In this document: positions 15,598 through 23,221 of the stretch, one piece after another
How positions within the stretch are numbered: position 1 is the first letter of the stretch
Layout: the number at the start of each line of letters is the position of its first letter
Source: an uncultured Eubacteriales bacterium
GTDB lineage: Bacteria; Bacillota; Clostridia; Peptostreptococcales; Anaerovoracaceae
Length of the DNA: 64,000 nucleotides
Assembly: GCA_949285555.1 (NCBI GenBank)
Contig: CASDYG010000001.1
Location: forward strand, 1-64,000
Direction of reading: 5' to 3'
The notes under the pieces: model-generated
Databases searched by the model: none
What the model was told of the DNA's origin: nothing
What the model saw: only the letters and a program-made list of their open reading frames with translations
Position numbers and translations under genes: made by a program

Positions 15598-17400
15598 ATG
15601 GAAATAAAATTAAAAACTAGACGCATTTTAGTATCCCTAATAACTCTTATAGTTTTATTTGCATTTAGTATTCCCAATATATCGGTAGTGTCTGCGGACA
15701 CTACCGATGCAGTGGATGATGGCATAGTCATCACTACAACGCTAGATGATAATATAACACAAAAAGGTTCTAAAAAAACTATCGATGTTATAGCAAGACA
15801 AAATGGAAATAAGATTGATTCAGAAGTTTATCTAAACAATGAAGAGGTGAAGATAAATTGGAGTGATTCCAATAAAGATAGCTATACTCTTAACTTTGTA
15901 AATGAAGGACCTAATGTTGTTAAAATTATAGGGAAAGCAGGAGATAAACAGAAAGAAATAATACGTAATGTAAATTATGTAAAAGCTCAGCCTGGTGAGA
16001 TAATAGGATATGCAACATTTTCATTGGAAGCGCTTACTATAGGTAGTGGCTATCTAATTGAGCCATTAAAGCTACCAATTTATGAAGGTGAAAATTCAGC
16101 ACAGATGCTTGTGAGATGGCTAGAGGATCATAAGTATTCATACCGTTATACTGGAGAAATAACAAAAAGCTTTTATCTTGCTACAATTGGTAATGGTGGA
16201 AAATGGAAGAATGGTTGTCAGGAAGCAAACACAAATCTTAGTGTTTTGCCAATTACCGTTGATAAAAATAATATACCAGCACCTTTATGGAAGCAGATGG
16301 AAGAAGATGATGTGTGGATTGAGGAAAATGGTAATGTGAAAGATGGAAAGGTAGTAGCATTGGGAGAATTTGATTATACTGGAAGTTCCGGCTGGATGTA
16401 CTCCGTAAATGATGTTTTCCCTAATGTAGGATTTGCTGATACTTTTTTAAGTGATGGAGATGTAGTTAGAGTACAGTTCACATTACATGGTCTTGGCGCT
16501 GATATTGGCGGAAGATATTCTATGGGAGGATCTGATACTACTGATTTTTATGATACTCCTAATAAAACACAGTTACTAAATGCCATTGCAGATGTCAATT
16601 CATCCGAAGATAAACAAAAATTGTTGTCAGATTCAGATGTAAAAGCTGCTTATGATCAAGCTATGACTTTGGGACGTACATTAGTAGAGCCACAAGAGAA
16701 AGTAGATGAAGCAACAAAACATCTCATTGAGGCAATAGGAGCGTACAAGGAAAAAATTAATTCTGCTAAAAGTGATGCTGCCAAAGTAGATGCACTCATT
16801 GATTCCATTGGAACAGTTGAGTATAATGATTCAAGCAAGAAAAGTATTAGTGCAGCACGAGCAGAATACGATAAGCTTAGCACAGAGGCAAAAGCTCTTG
16901 TAACTAAGTTAGATGTACTAATTAGTGCAGAAAAAAGATATGAAGAGCTTAAAGCTAAAGCAGAAGAAGGAAATAAGGAAAAGCCAACACCAGATGATGA
17001 AAAACCTGTACCAAAACCAAATCCAGAATCATCTGATGATATTAAAGCTGCCAAGGATGTAGATAAAATTATTGAAGATATAGGTGATATAAATAATATT
17101 ACATTAGATAGTATAGATAAGATTAACCAAGCTACAAAAGCTTATAATGCACTATCTGAATCACAGAAGAAATTAGTTAAAAATTTAGATAAGCTAAAAT
17201 TAGCAATAGAAAAGTATAATAAGCTAAAAAATGATAAAAATATTAACAAACATACCGATAAAAATACTTCTTCTGAGCTTATAAAGCTAAATGAAGTAGC
17301 CAATAATCCAAAGACGGGTGACAATGATCTGATATTTGTATGGCTAATGTTAATATGCACCTGCTCAGGTGTAATAGTTTATGGCAGAAAGCGAATATAA
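15598..17400 (+). CDS. cell-wall-anchored DUF4430 protein with helical repeats
   Basis: 600 residues. Signal peptide to about residue 37 (ISVVSADTTD), an Ig-like domain at about 40-135, a DUF4430 domain at about 140-300 (KLPIYEGENSAQMLVRWLED ... GSSGWMYSVNDVFPNVGFAD ... VRVQFTLHG), and a helical segment. Two repeats of the type KVDALIDSIGTV...AYNALSESQKKLV flank a Pro/Lys/Glu linker. The end is NPKTGD, a hydrophobic segment and GRKRI, a sortase signal with N in place of L. It is the last operon gene, 40 bases after the propeller protein, and a terminator follows. DNA copies of its 3' end recur at 21875 and 23222. Confidence 0.88.
   Translation: MEIKLKTRRILVSLITLIVLFAFSIPNISVVSADTTDAVDDGIVITTTLDDNITQKGSKKTIDVIARQNGNKIDSEVYLNNEEVKINWSDSNKDSYTLNFVNEGPNVVKIIGKAGDKQKEIIRNVNYVKAQPGEIIGYATFSLEALTIGSGYLIEPLKLPIYEGENSAQMLVRWLEDHKYSYRYTGEITKSFYLATIGNGGKWKNGCQEANTNLSVLPITVDKNNIPAPLWKQMEEDDVWIEENGNVKDGKVVALGEFDYTGSSGWMYSVNDVFPNVGFADTFLSDGDVVRVQFTLHGLGADIGGRYSMGGSDTTDFYDTPNKTQLLNAIADVNSSEDKQKLLSDSDVKAAYDQAMTLGRTLVEPQEKVDEATKHLIEAIGAYKEKINSAKSDAAKVDALIDSIGTVEYNDSSKKSISAARAEYDKLSTEAKALVTKLDVLISAEKRYEELKAKAEEGNKEKPTPDDEKPVPKPNPESSDDIKAAKDVDKIIEDIGDINNITLDSIDKINQATKAYNALSESQKKLVKNLDKLKLAIEKYNKLKNDKNINKHTDKNTSSELIKLNEVANNPKTGDNDLIFVWLMLICTCSGVIVYGRKRI
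15681..15708 (+). repeat. perfect 12-bp inverted repeat inside the coding region
   Basis: ATCGGTAGTGTC (15681-15692) and GACACTACCGAT (15697-15708) are exact reverse complements around loop TGCG. The hairpin encodes the signal-peptide cleavage region. In mRNA it would be very stable about 85 bases after the start codon, and might slow translation during export or block RNA decay. Confidence 0.8.
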
Positions 17401-17499
17401 GACTTGTTATGCTAATACTCAAAATAATACCTAAACAGCTTTCCATATGGAAGGCTGTTTTTTTCAAAATAAAAAACCATGGGAGACACACCATGGTTT
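17322..17499 (+). repeat. direct repeat copy 1 (gene tail plus terminators)
   Basis: About 178 bases covering the last codons of the DUF4430 wall protein, the trailer and both terminator hairpins. They recur almost unchanged at 23221-23397. The pair brackets the island at 17500-23220. Confidence 0.85.
17433..17465 (+). terminator. terminator of the B12 operon
   Basis: AAACAGCTTTCCATATGGAA folds with GGCTGTTT (one mismatch-tolerant stem centred on CCATATGG), followed by a T-run. It lies 33 bases after the last gene of the riboswitch operon. Confidence 0.85.
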
Positions 17500-17503
17500 T
17501 TAG
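17472..17503. terminator. bidirectional hairpin between the operon and the island
   Basis: AAAAACCATGG and CCATGGTTTTT flank a GAGACACA loop, with A-run and T-run on either side. It could stop transcription from either strand, including the minus-strand peptide cluster that ends just beyond it. Confidence 0.7.
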
Positions 17504-17551
17504 TACGAAAAGGTTTAAATTCTAGCAAATTAAAATGCATACCACTAAATT

Positions 17552-17725
17552 CTAATTATTTCCTATATATACGAGGCATCCTCTCTTAGGACATTTAGGA
17601 CCACCTACCTCAATTGGACAAAATCCTTTATTTTTTTTACATTGTGATCTACATGGACACATATAATCCGTGTTACAAGCATCTAATGGTTTACTAATAT
17701 TATCTACATTTTTAACCCATTCCAT
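17552..17725 (-). CDS. seven-cysteine peptide, putative RiPP precursor
   Basis: 57 residues beginning MEWVKNVDNISKPLDAC, with Cys at 17, 23, 25, 29, 36, 45 and 50 (CPCRSQC, GFC, PKC, RGC). The ATG lies inside the 3' end of the radical SAM gene (14-base overlap) and is preceded by AGGAGAAAAGGA, so translation is coupled. The M-E-W-V opening matches the M-[EN]-W-I openings of the other two peptides, which suggests a shared recognition leader for the same enzyme. It is also possibly a metal-binding accessory peptide. No signal peptide or double-Gly site is visible. Confidence 0.7.
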   Translation of the reverse strand: MEWVKNVDNISKPLDACNTDYMCPCRSQCKKNKGFCPIEVGGPKCPKRGCLVYIGNN

Positions 17726-19019
17726 TCCTTTTCTCCTTTTTAATATGATGAAGTTTAAGTAAATAATTCATACTATCTTCAAAATTATATTTTAATGGTA
17801 TGCATTTTCTATCTTTACATTTAATAAAATAATTAGGACATCCTCCCATGCATAGTGGGAGAAATTTACATTTCATACAGCTTTTATCATCATCTATATT
17901 ATAATTTAACCATTTTAAGCTATTGTGCCTTATAATTGAATTATCGTCATCTATTCTTCCCGAACTTTCATTCCTATTACCTATGTCGTCCCAACATCTA
18001 TACAGATATCCGCAAGGATCGATGATAATACTATTTGTACTAACAGCACCACATATGCCATAATTTACGGAAGGGAAGTCATAATCATTAATTACCGTGG
18101 TATCATTCATCATGATACCAAGTTCTTCTTTAGCAAACTCACTACCGCTAAAACAAATCATATCATCCGTGGTATCATTTATATTATCTACGGGAGCTAA
18201 ATAATAATTTATTCTGTCGCGAAATTCAAGAGACTCAAAAAAAGTGACTAATTCATTTATATCATCTATATTACTTTTATCTACATTTATTCTTATAGAA
18301 ATATTAATTTTATTATTTAGCTTTAGTAAATTTTCTATATTACTTATTATTGTAAAAAATGTATCTCCTCCATTGGGCAAACATCTCCTAGAATTATGAA
18401 TCTTAGGTGGACCATCTATAGTTATCTGTATATCGCTGATATGAAGATCATCTAATTTTTTTATAATATTCTCATTCAATAAAAACCCATTAGTTACTAT
18501 AGAGGCACTGTATTCTTCACCAAAACATTCAATTGCATATTTAGATAAATCTTCAATTTGTTTAAATGCCAAAAGGGGTTCGCCGCCGTACCAAATTATA
18601 TTTAAAGATTTGTAAACTTGTTTATCAGATAAAAATTTTTTCTTAATAGAATTTATAACATCAGATGTCATATAAGATTTATCTTGGATATTTTCATAGC
18701 AATATGGACATCGAAAATTACAATCCAAAGTAGGGGCGATTGTATAATGTGCTGAAATAGTTGAATATCGCATTATTTTATTTTTTAAAAGTATGGCAGA
18801 CAATTCATCAACATCATTATCTACAATCATACCTCCAATTTTAAGATTATTAAATAAATCCTCATCTAAAATTTCACCAGGTAAAAATGAGTGGTTTAAA
18901 TTTTCAAGAATTGTTCCATATTCGGGTTCCAAAAGTAGAATCCCTCCACTTATAGTATTATAAACTATAAGATTATTTTTATTATCTTTGTGATATAGGT
19001 TGTATTCAGATTTTTTCAT
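17712..19019 (-). CDS. radical SAM/SPASM peptide-maturation enzyme
   Basis: 435 residues. The N-terminal about 90 residues (VYNTISGGILLLEPEY...) resemble the peptide-binding N-terminus of RiPP-modifying radical SAM enzymes. Then comes the [4Fe-4S]-SAM motif C100-x3-C104-x2-C107 (CNFRCPYC), followed by WYGGEPLL. The SPASM region holds further Cys (GICGAV, DPCGYLYRCWDDIG, CMKCKFLPLCMGGC, KCKDRKC) for auxiliary clusters. Such enzymes install thioether or C-C crosslinks in small peptides. The gene overlaps the membrane protein gene upstream and the seven-Cys peptide downstream. The substrate being the three small peptides is inferred from context. Confidence 0.92.
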   Translation of the reverse strand: MKKSEYNLYHKDNKNNLIVYNTISGGILLLEPEYGTILENLNHSFLPGEILDEDLFNNLKIGGMIVDNDVDELSAILLKNKIMRYSTISAHYTIAPTLDCNFRCPYCYENIQDKSYMTSDVINSIKKKFLSDKQVYKSLNIIWYGGEPLLAFKQIEDLSKYAIECFGEEYSASIVTNGFLLNENIIKKLDDLHISDIQITIDGPPKIHNSRRCLPNGGDTFFTIISNIENLLKLNNKINISIRINVDKSNIDDINELVTFFESLEFRDRINYYLAPVDNINDTTDDMICFSGSEFAKEELGIMMNDTTVINDYDFPSVNYGICGAVSTNSIIIDPCGYLYRCWDDIGNRNESSGRIDDDNSIIRHNSLKWLNYNIDDDKSCMKCKFLPLCMGGCPNYFIKCKDRKCIPLKYNFEDSMNYLLKLHHIKKEKRNGMG

Positions 19020-19506
19020 TGTTTTTACCTAGATAAATATATTTCATAATGATGGTTAATATAGAAAATCCTAAAAACTCAAAATTTATTGGATTAACTA
19101 GTAAAAATTTCCCAGTCAATATACTAATCATACTTTGAATCAATATATCCTTAAATGTTACAATTAGTAGACTAATAATAATAAAATTAAAAGTTGAAAT
19201 ACTAATATTGTCATTTTTTACTGCCCGTATAAGTTTTATTATAGCAAGTAATAAAGGTAAAGAAAATAAAAGTAATTCTAATATAATTATTACTAAAGCA
19301 TTGCTATTTGTTAAAACTCCAGTACTAATATTCGCTTGGTGAGATATTAATGATAAAAGTCTAGTATCTGGAAATGCATCTGTAGAAGAGGATTTGTAAA
19401 ATCCTATAAAAAATAAATTTACAACTAAAAATAATGTCTTGACTATTATAGGCATGCTGAGTAAAAATATCCATTTTTTGATTTTTTTCTTATCTAAAAT
19501 ATTCAT
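19006..19506 (-). CDS. small membrane protein of the peptide cluster
   Basis: 166 residues from ATG 19506, which is preceded by GAGGG at about 8 bases; a longer frame starts at 19524. About four hydrophobic helices (IFLLSMPIIVKTLFLVVNLF, ALVIIILELLLFSLPLLLAI, a third near 105-125, and FLGFSILTIIMKYIYL). No family is recognised. Position between precursor peptides and the maturation enzyme suggests immunity, export help or signalling, all inferred. It overlaps the radical SAM gene by 14 bases. Confidence 0.75.
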   Translation of the reverse strand: MNILDKKKIKKWIFLLSMPIIVKTLFLVVNLFFIGFYKSSSTDAFPDTRLLSLISHQANISTGVLTNSNALVIIILELLLFSLPLLLAIIKLIRAVKNDNISISTFNFIIISLLIVTFKDILIQSMISILTGKFLLVNPINFEFLGFSILTIIMKYIYLGKNNEKI

Positions 19507-19524
19507 TGCTTTAACCCTCACCAT

Positions 19525-19701
19525 TTATTTTGTTTTTTTATTTTTTCTTTTTCTTTTTTTTGATTTTCTTTTTCTTTTTTTTGGTGATAAATCAGCAAAA
19601 CAATGATATAAACTACAACCTCCATGATTAGAAGGGCAGATTCTTAATCCACAAAATGGATAATCATTATTGTCATTACTTGATGGGGTAATCCATTCCA
19701 T
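19525..19701 (-). CDS. CxLxxC peptide with polybasic tail, putative RiPP precursor
   Basis: 58 residues: MEWITPSSND, then PFCGLRICPSNHGGCSLYHC (Cys 17, 22, 29, 34, two CxLxxC units), then a tail almost entirely Lys/Arg (PKKRKRKSKKRKRKNKKTK). The ribosome binding site AGGAG overlaps the stop of the preceding peptide. The tail is written in A-rich DNA that repeats, so it may have grown by slippage. The tail could be a follower sequence removed later, or give a strongly cationic product. Confidence 0.72.
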   Translation of the reverse strand: MEWITPSSNDNNDYPFCGLRICPSNHGGCSLYHCFADLSPKKRKRKSKKRKRKNKKTK

Positions 19702-19710
19702 AATATACTC

Positions 19711-19854
19711 CTAATAATTTATGTAACAATATCTAGTTAAACATACTCTTAGTATACAGGTGCCATCATCTTTCTTTCTTTTTCCACAGATGTGGAGTCC
19801 GCAATGAGTATTAGGTACTACTTTTTTATTACTAGGTTCTTTTATCCAGTTCAT
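19711..19854 (-). CDS. CxLxxC peptide, putative RiPP precursor
   Basis: 47 residues: MNWIKEPSNKKVVPNTH, then CGLHIC (Cys 18, 23), a nine-residue charged spacer, CILRVC (33, 38) and a last Cys at 43. It has a perfect AAGGAGG ribosome binding site. It shares the M-x-W-I-x-x-P-S-[SN] start and the CGL-x-IC motif with the next peptide, 9 bases downstream. I could not assign it to a named RiPP class. Confidence 0.72.
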   Translation of the reverse strand: MNWIKEPSNKKVVPNTHCGLHICGKRKKDDGTCILRVCLTRYCYINY

Positions 19855-19870
19855 AGTTATCCTCCTTTTG

Positions 19871-19920
19871 GAAAATATTATATTCCTATATTTTTGAAAA
19901 TATTATATTCCTATATTTTT
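19871..19920. repeat. perfect 25-bp tandem duplication
   Basis: GAAAATATTATATTCCTATA plus TTTTT occurs twice in immediate succession (19871-19895 and 19896-19920), between the exporter gene and the first precursor peptide. It could hold duplicated promoter or operator elements, or may simply be a recent slippage. Confidence 0.9.
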
Positions 19921-19926
19921 TCATTG

Positions 19927-21528
19927 TCAACTATTAAACATTATAATTTTATCATTTAATATACGATTATCATGACTTATCACTATTACAATGTTGTCAT
20001 TAGATAAAACTCTTATAATTTCATTAAACTCTGCTACAATGTTTTCATCTAAATTACTTATTGGCTCGTCAAAAATATATAAACTGGCTTTTTTGGAAAT
20101 AGTTCTTAAAATACCTAATTGTTTTATTTCTCCAGTCGAAAGATTTCGCTCGTCTGAACTTAAATATTTATCCTTATATGTTAAGTATAATCTTTTTAAA
20201 GAAATAGCTGAAGATTTGTTTAAAATTTCCATCAAAACTTCTAAATTATACTTTTCTGAAATTTCAATATTATTTTTAAAAGTATCATCTAAAATGAAAG
20301 TGTTTTCTTCCATATATGAAATATGATTTTTGATTAGGCTTTCGATATTTAGGCTTTTTAAATTGTATGTTTTATTATAAATTATATCTCCATCATATTC
20401 GTAATTAAATAATCCTGATATAAGGTCAATAATTGTCGTTTTGCCTTTACCATTTTCGCCGACAATTTGATATATACCTGAATCATTAATATAAAATGAT
20501 AAGTTAGAAATAACTTTTTCATTATTTCTATAAAATTCTATATTTTTTAATTCTAAACTACTGACATTGTTTATTTCTATATCACCAGATTTGTTTTTTA
20601 CATTTAAGTAATATTGCAGATTATCATAAGATGATTTCATATCTTGATATTCTTTCCCTATATCTATAAATCCTTTTATTGCACTCATTGAATAGGTGAG
20701 CATTGCAGTTACAACAGTAAATTCTCCTATTGTAATTTCATTTCTAATAACTTTTAATCCACAGAAAATAATAGCAACTATATCAAATATAATTTGAATA
20801 ACATTTTCTATACTTCCATATAAATAATAAAAATTTTCAATTTTGATTATCTTATTAATATATTTTTTAAACCTATTAACAAGCTCTATTTTCATTTTTT
20901 CATTTATGGATAATATTTTTATAGATTTTATCCTGGTAATTTGTAATAAAAGTAAATTGAAAAAAGCTGCTTCTTCACTTTTTTGTTGAAATGATTTATT
21001 GTATATTCTACTTTGAAATATAATATATAAAATAGAATCAAAAATCACTAAAGAAAAAATTACAAATGTTAAAGTATAATCTATGTGAATTAAGATAAAC
21101 ATATAATATATTAAACTGACTATATAAGTAAAAATTGAAGAAATACTTTCTAAATAAAATCTAGCTATTGTATTAGAATCAGAATTTATTCTTTGGCTTA
21201 ATTCTCCAGGATGTAAATTTGAAGTATATATCATAGAATATTTTTGCAAATGCCTTATTACTCTATGATTAATTTTAAATGAAATATTACTTTCTATTTT
21301 ATTGTATATCATGTTACTAAAGTATCCTATAACTTCTTTTATAATATAAATAACAAAATAAAAAATAGCAAAAAATATTAATGCTGAAAATACTTTATTG
21401 GTTACTGAATCTATCATTTTACCTAAAATGACAGGTATTGTAGCCTCTAAAGAAGCTATTACTCCAGTAAAACATAGATATAAAATTATTTTTAACTTAT
21501 ATTTAGATAAGATGTTTTTAATATTCAT
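19927..21528 (-). CDS. ABC exporter (permease-ATPase fusion) of the peptide cluster
   Basis: 533 residues from ATG 21528, which has AGAGGTG at a good distance; an upstream GTG adds three residues. About six membrane helices in residues 10-300, then an ATPase domain with Walker A GENGKGKTT near 358, a variant signature LSTGE near 463, Walker B LYIFDEP near 488 and H-loop SHD near 517. There is no N-terminal C39 peptidase, so leader removal would need another enzyme. It probably exports the matured peptides. It may be first in the minus-strand unit. Confidence 0.9.
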   Translation of the reverse strand: MNIKNILSKYKLKIILYLCFTGVIASLEATIPVILGKMIDSVTNKVFSALIFFAIFYFVIYIIKEVIGYFSNMIYNKIESNISFKINHRVIRHLQKYSMIYTSNLHPGELSQRINSDSNTIARFYLESISSIFTYIVSLIYYMFILIHIDYTLTFVIFSLVIFDSILYIIFQSRIYNKSFQQKSEEAAFFNLLLLQITRIKSIKILSINEKMKIELVNRFKKYINKIIKIENFYYLYGSIENVIQIIFDIVAIIFCGLKVIRNEITIGEFTVVTAMLTYSMSAIKGFIDIGKEYQDMKSSYDNLQYYLNVKNKSGDIEINNVSSLELKNIEFYRNNEKVISNLSFYINDSGIYQIVGENGKGKTTIIDLISGLFNYEYDGDIIYNKTYNLKSLNIESLIKNHISYMEENTFILDDTFKNNIEISEKYNLEVLMEILNKSSAISLKRLYLTYKDKYLSSDERNLSTGEIKQLGILRTISKKASLYIFDEPISNLDENIVAEFNEIIRVLSNDNIVIVISHDNRILNDKIIMFNS

Positions 21529-21540
21529 AAGAATCACCTC

Positions 21541-22043
21541 TATATTTACATTTTAATAATATACTAAATTTTGTCAATAAAAAGCCATTTGTAGATTTTA
21601 TTTATAATCTTAATACTATAGAGTGGGTTGAAATGAATATAGAAAGCAGATCAAAATATGAAATTGTAACAGCACTGCATATGGAGAACTTGTATCAATT
21701 TATCACTATGATAAGTTTCTACTGAGATGTTGAAGCTAAGTGCTGACTTATAAATCGGCAGATGTACTTTAAATTTTAGTATATAGATCTTTTTGATATT
21801 TGTTTGAATATCTCAAATTTCAATGTTATAGTTAATTCATTATATTATGTTATGTTGCAAGAAAAAATAGTACAAAGCTAAATGAAGTAGCCAAAAATCC
21901 AAAGACGGGTGACAATGAGCCTGTATTTGGATGGCTAATGTTAATATGCACCTTCTCAGGTATAATAGTGTATAGCAGAAAGCGAATATAAGACTTGACA
22001 TTTGCAATTTTTTAAAAGATTATGGAGATAAAAGAGGCATAAG
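21541..22043. other. gene-poor stretch with gene debris
   Basis: About 500 AT-rich bases between the exporter and the next plus-strand gene. The reverse strand has a TTGACA at 21569-21575 that could be part of the exporter promoter. A 30-codon frame at 21633-21725 (MNIESRSKYEIVTALHMEN...) has no recognised relatives. A copy of the wall-protein tail lies at 21875-21991. Otherwise nothing supported. Confidence 0.5.
21875..21991 (+). pseudogene. remnant of the DUF4430 wall protein: C-terminal sorting signal only
   Basis: 39 in-frame codons (KLNEVAKNPKTGDNEPVFGW ...) match the last 39 codons of the gene ending at 17400, including NPKTGD, the hydrophobic segment and the terminal RKRI and stop. 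There is no start codon or upstream domain. It is a duplicated gene end, copy 2. Confidence 0.85.
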
Positions 22044-22559
22044 ATGAAGAAGAAATTTTTATTATGTATTATGATAATAATTGTATTTGCAGTATTATTG
22101 ATTGGATATGGCTATTATAATTTAAAATCAAACTCTGTATATTATGCAAAACACACCCCTCATAAGGAAGGTACTGAGCCGGTACTTATGATGTTAGTTG
22201 ATAATTTGTATTGGGTATATAACCCTGATATAGATGGAATAGAGTATGATTTTGATGGGGGCAATAGCATTTACAATTATAATTTTAAGGCGGAAGATAT
22301 CCCTTTTTTATCCAGTTATGGCGGCGAAATATATTCATATGGTAGCAATGGCTTTAAGACATATAAATTTGATTACCATTTTAATTTGATATCGTCCAGA
22401 GATAGACGTAATGGAAAGATTGATATAAAGGATGTAGATATTGAAGAAGTCAAAAAAGAAATTTATAAAATCGTTCAACCGGTAATTGATGAGCAAACAA
22501 AACCTTTGAAAAATCTTCAATGGCTTTTTGATAGAGTATATCGAGACAAATTTAATTAA
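22044..22559 (+). CDS. membrane-anchored protein of unknown function, paralogue 1
   Basis: 171 residues. Lys-rich start and one membrane segment (residues about 4-26), then an extracellular part with YYAKHTPHKEGTEPVLMMLV and a conserved end LQWLFDRVYRDKFN. GAGGC lies upstream of the ATG. It is a close paralogue of the next gene; the first about 65 codons are nearly identical in DNA while the middle has diverged. No family is recognised. Its place in the island suggests a link to the peptide cluster (immunity or sensing), without direct proof. Confidence 0.75.
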   Translation: MKKKFLLCIMIIIVFAVLLIGYGYYNLKSNSVYYAKHTPHKEGTEPVLMMLVDNLYWVYNPDIDGIEYDFDGGNSIYNYNFKAEDIPFLSSYGGEIYSYGSNGFKTYKFDYHFNLISSRDRRNGKIDIKDVDIEEVKKEIYKIVQPVIDEQTKPLKNLQWLFDRVYRDKFN

Positions 22560-22582
22560 TAAAATGAATGAGTAGCTAGAAA

Positions 22583-23110
22583 ATGAAAAAGAAATTTTTA
22601 CTAGGGATTATGACGACAATTGTTTTGGCAGTATTATTGATTGGATATGGCTATTATAATTTAAAATCAAACTCGGTATATTATGCGAAAAATACACCTC
22701 ATAAAGAAGGCACTGAACCAGTACTTATGATGTTGGTTGAAAATCTATATAGCGTTTACAACCCTGATATTAAAGGTGTTAAATATGAATTTGATGGAAA
22801 TCCAGCTATTAAAATTTTTGATTCTGAAGGGAGTCAATCATCTTATTTCTCTTTTATGAAAAGTGATGGAGGGTACATATTTAGTAACAAAGATAAAAAT
22901 GTAGTATATAAATTTAATGAAAAATTTAGTCTAATAAGAGCATACGATACAAATGATGGATTTACTCAAATTAGTATTGAAGATATTGACGAAAATGAGG
23001 CAAAAAATGAACTTCGTGCTAAATATCAACCTATACTGGATAAACAAACAGAGCCACTGATAAATTTGCAGTGGATTTTCGATAGAGTCTATAGAAATAA
23101 ATTCAATTAA
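22583..23110 (+). CDS. membrane-anchored protein of unknown function, paralogue 2
   Basis: 175 residues with the same plan as its neighbour 23 bases upstream: N-terminal membrane segment, YYAKNTPHKEGTEPVLMMLV, a variable middle, and a shared C-terminus LQWIFDRVYRNKFN. The near-identical N-terminal DNA points to a recent tandem duplication. Only a weak ribosome binding site is visible, so it may depend on translation of the first gene. Confidence 0.75.
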   Translation: MKKKFLLGIMTTIVLAVLLIGYGYYNLKSNSVYYAKNTPHKEGTEPVLMMLVENLYSVYNPDIKGVKYEFDGNPAIKIFDSEGSQSSYFSFMKSDGGYIFSNKDKNVVYKFNEKFSLIRAYDTNDGFTQISIEDIDENEAKNELRAKYQPILDKQTEPLINLQWIFDRVYRNKFN

Positions 23111-23221
23111 TATATTATGAGCAACTAGAATTAGTTAGTAAATTGATTCTAGTTGCTTTTTTATGGTAGAGGGGGTGCATTAGAGTTTTATATCGTATAA
23201 TTGTATCCATTTCATAGTCGC

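Noticed and set aside
17552-17725. Assignment of the seven-Cys peptide to the Clo7bot family
   Set aside because: The number of Cys fits, but I cannot match the spacing and opening residues from memory, so no class is given.
19006-19506. Naming the small membrane protein as an immunity protein
   Set aside because: Only position supports it; no immunity family motif is visible.
21633-21725. A 30-codon frame (MNIESRSKYEIVTALHMEN...) as a fourth precursor peptide
   Set aside because: It lacks Cys and the M-x-W-I start, and there is no further evidence that it is translated.
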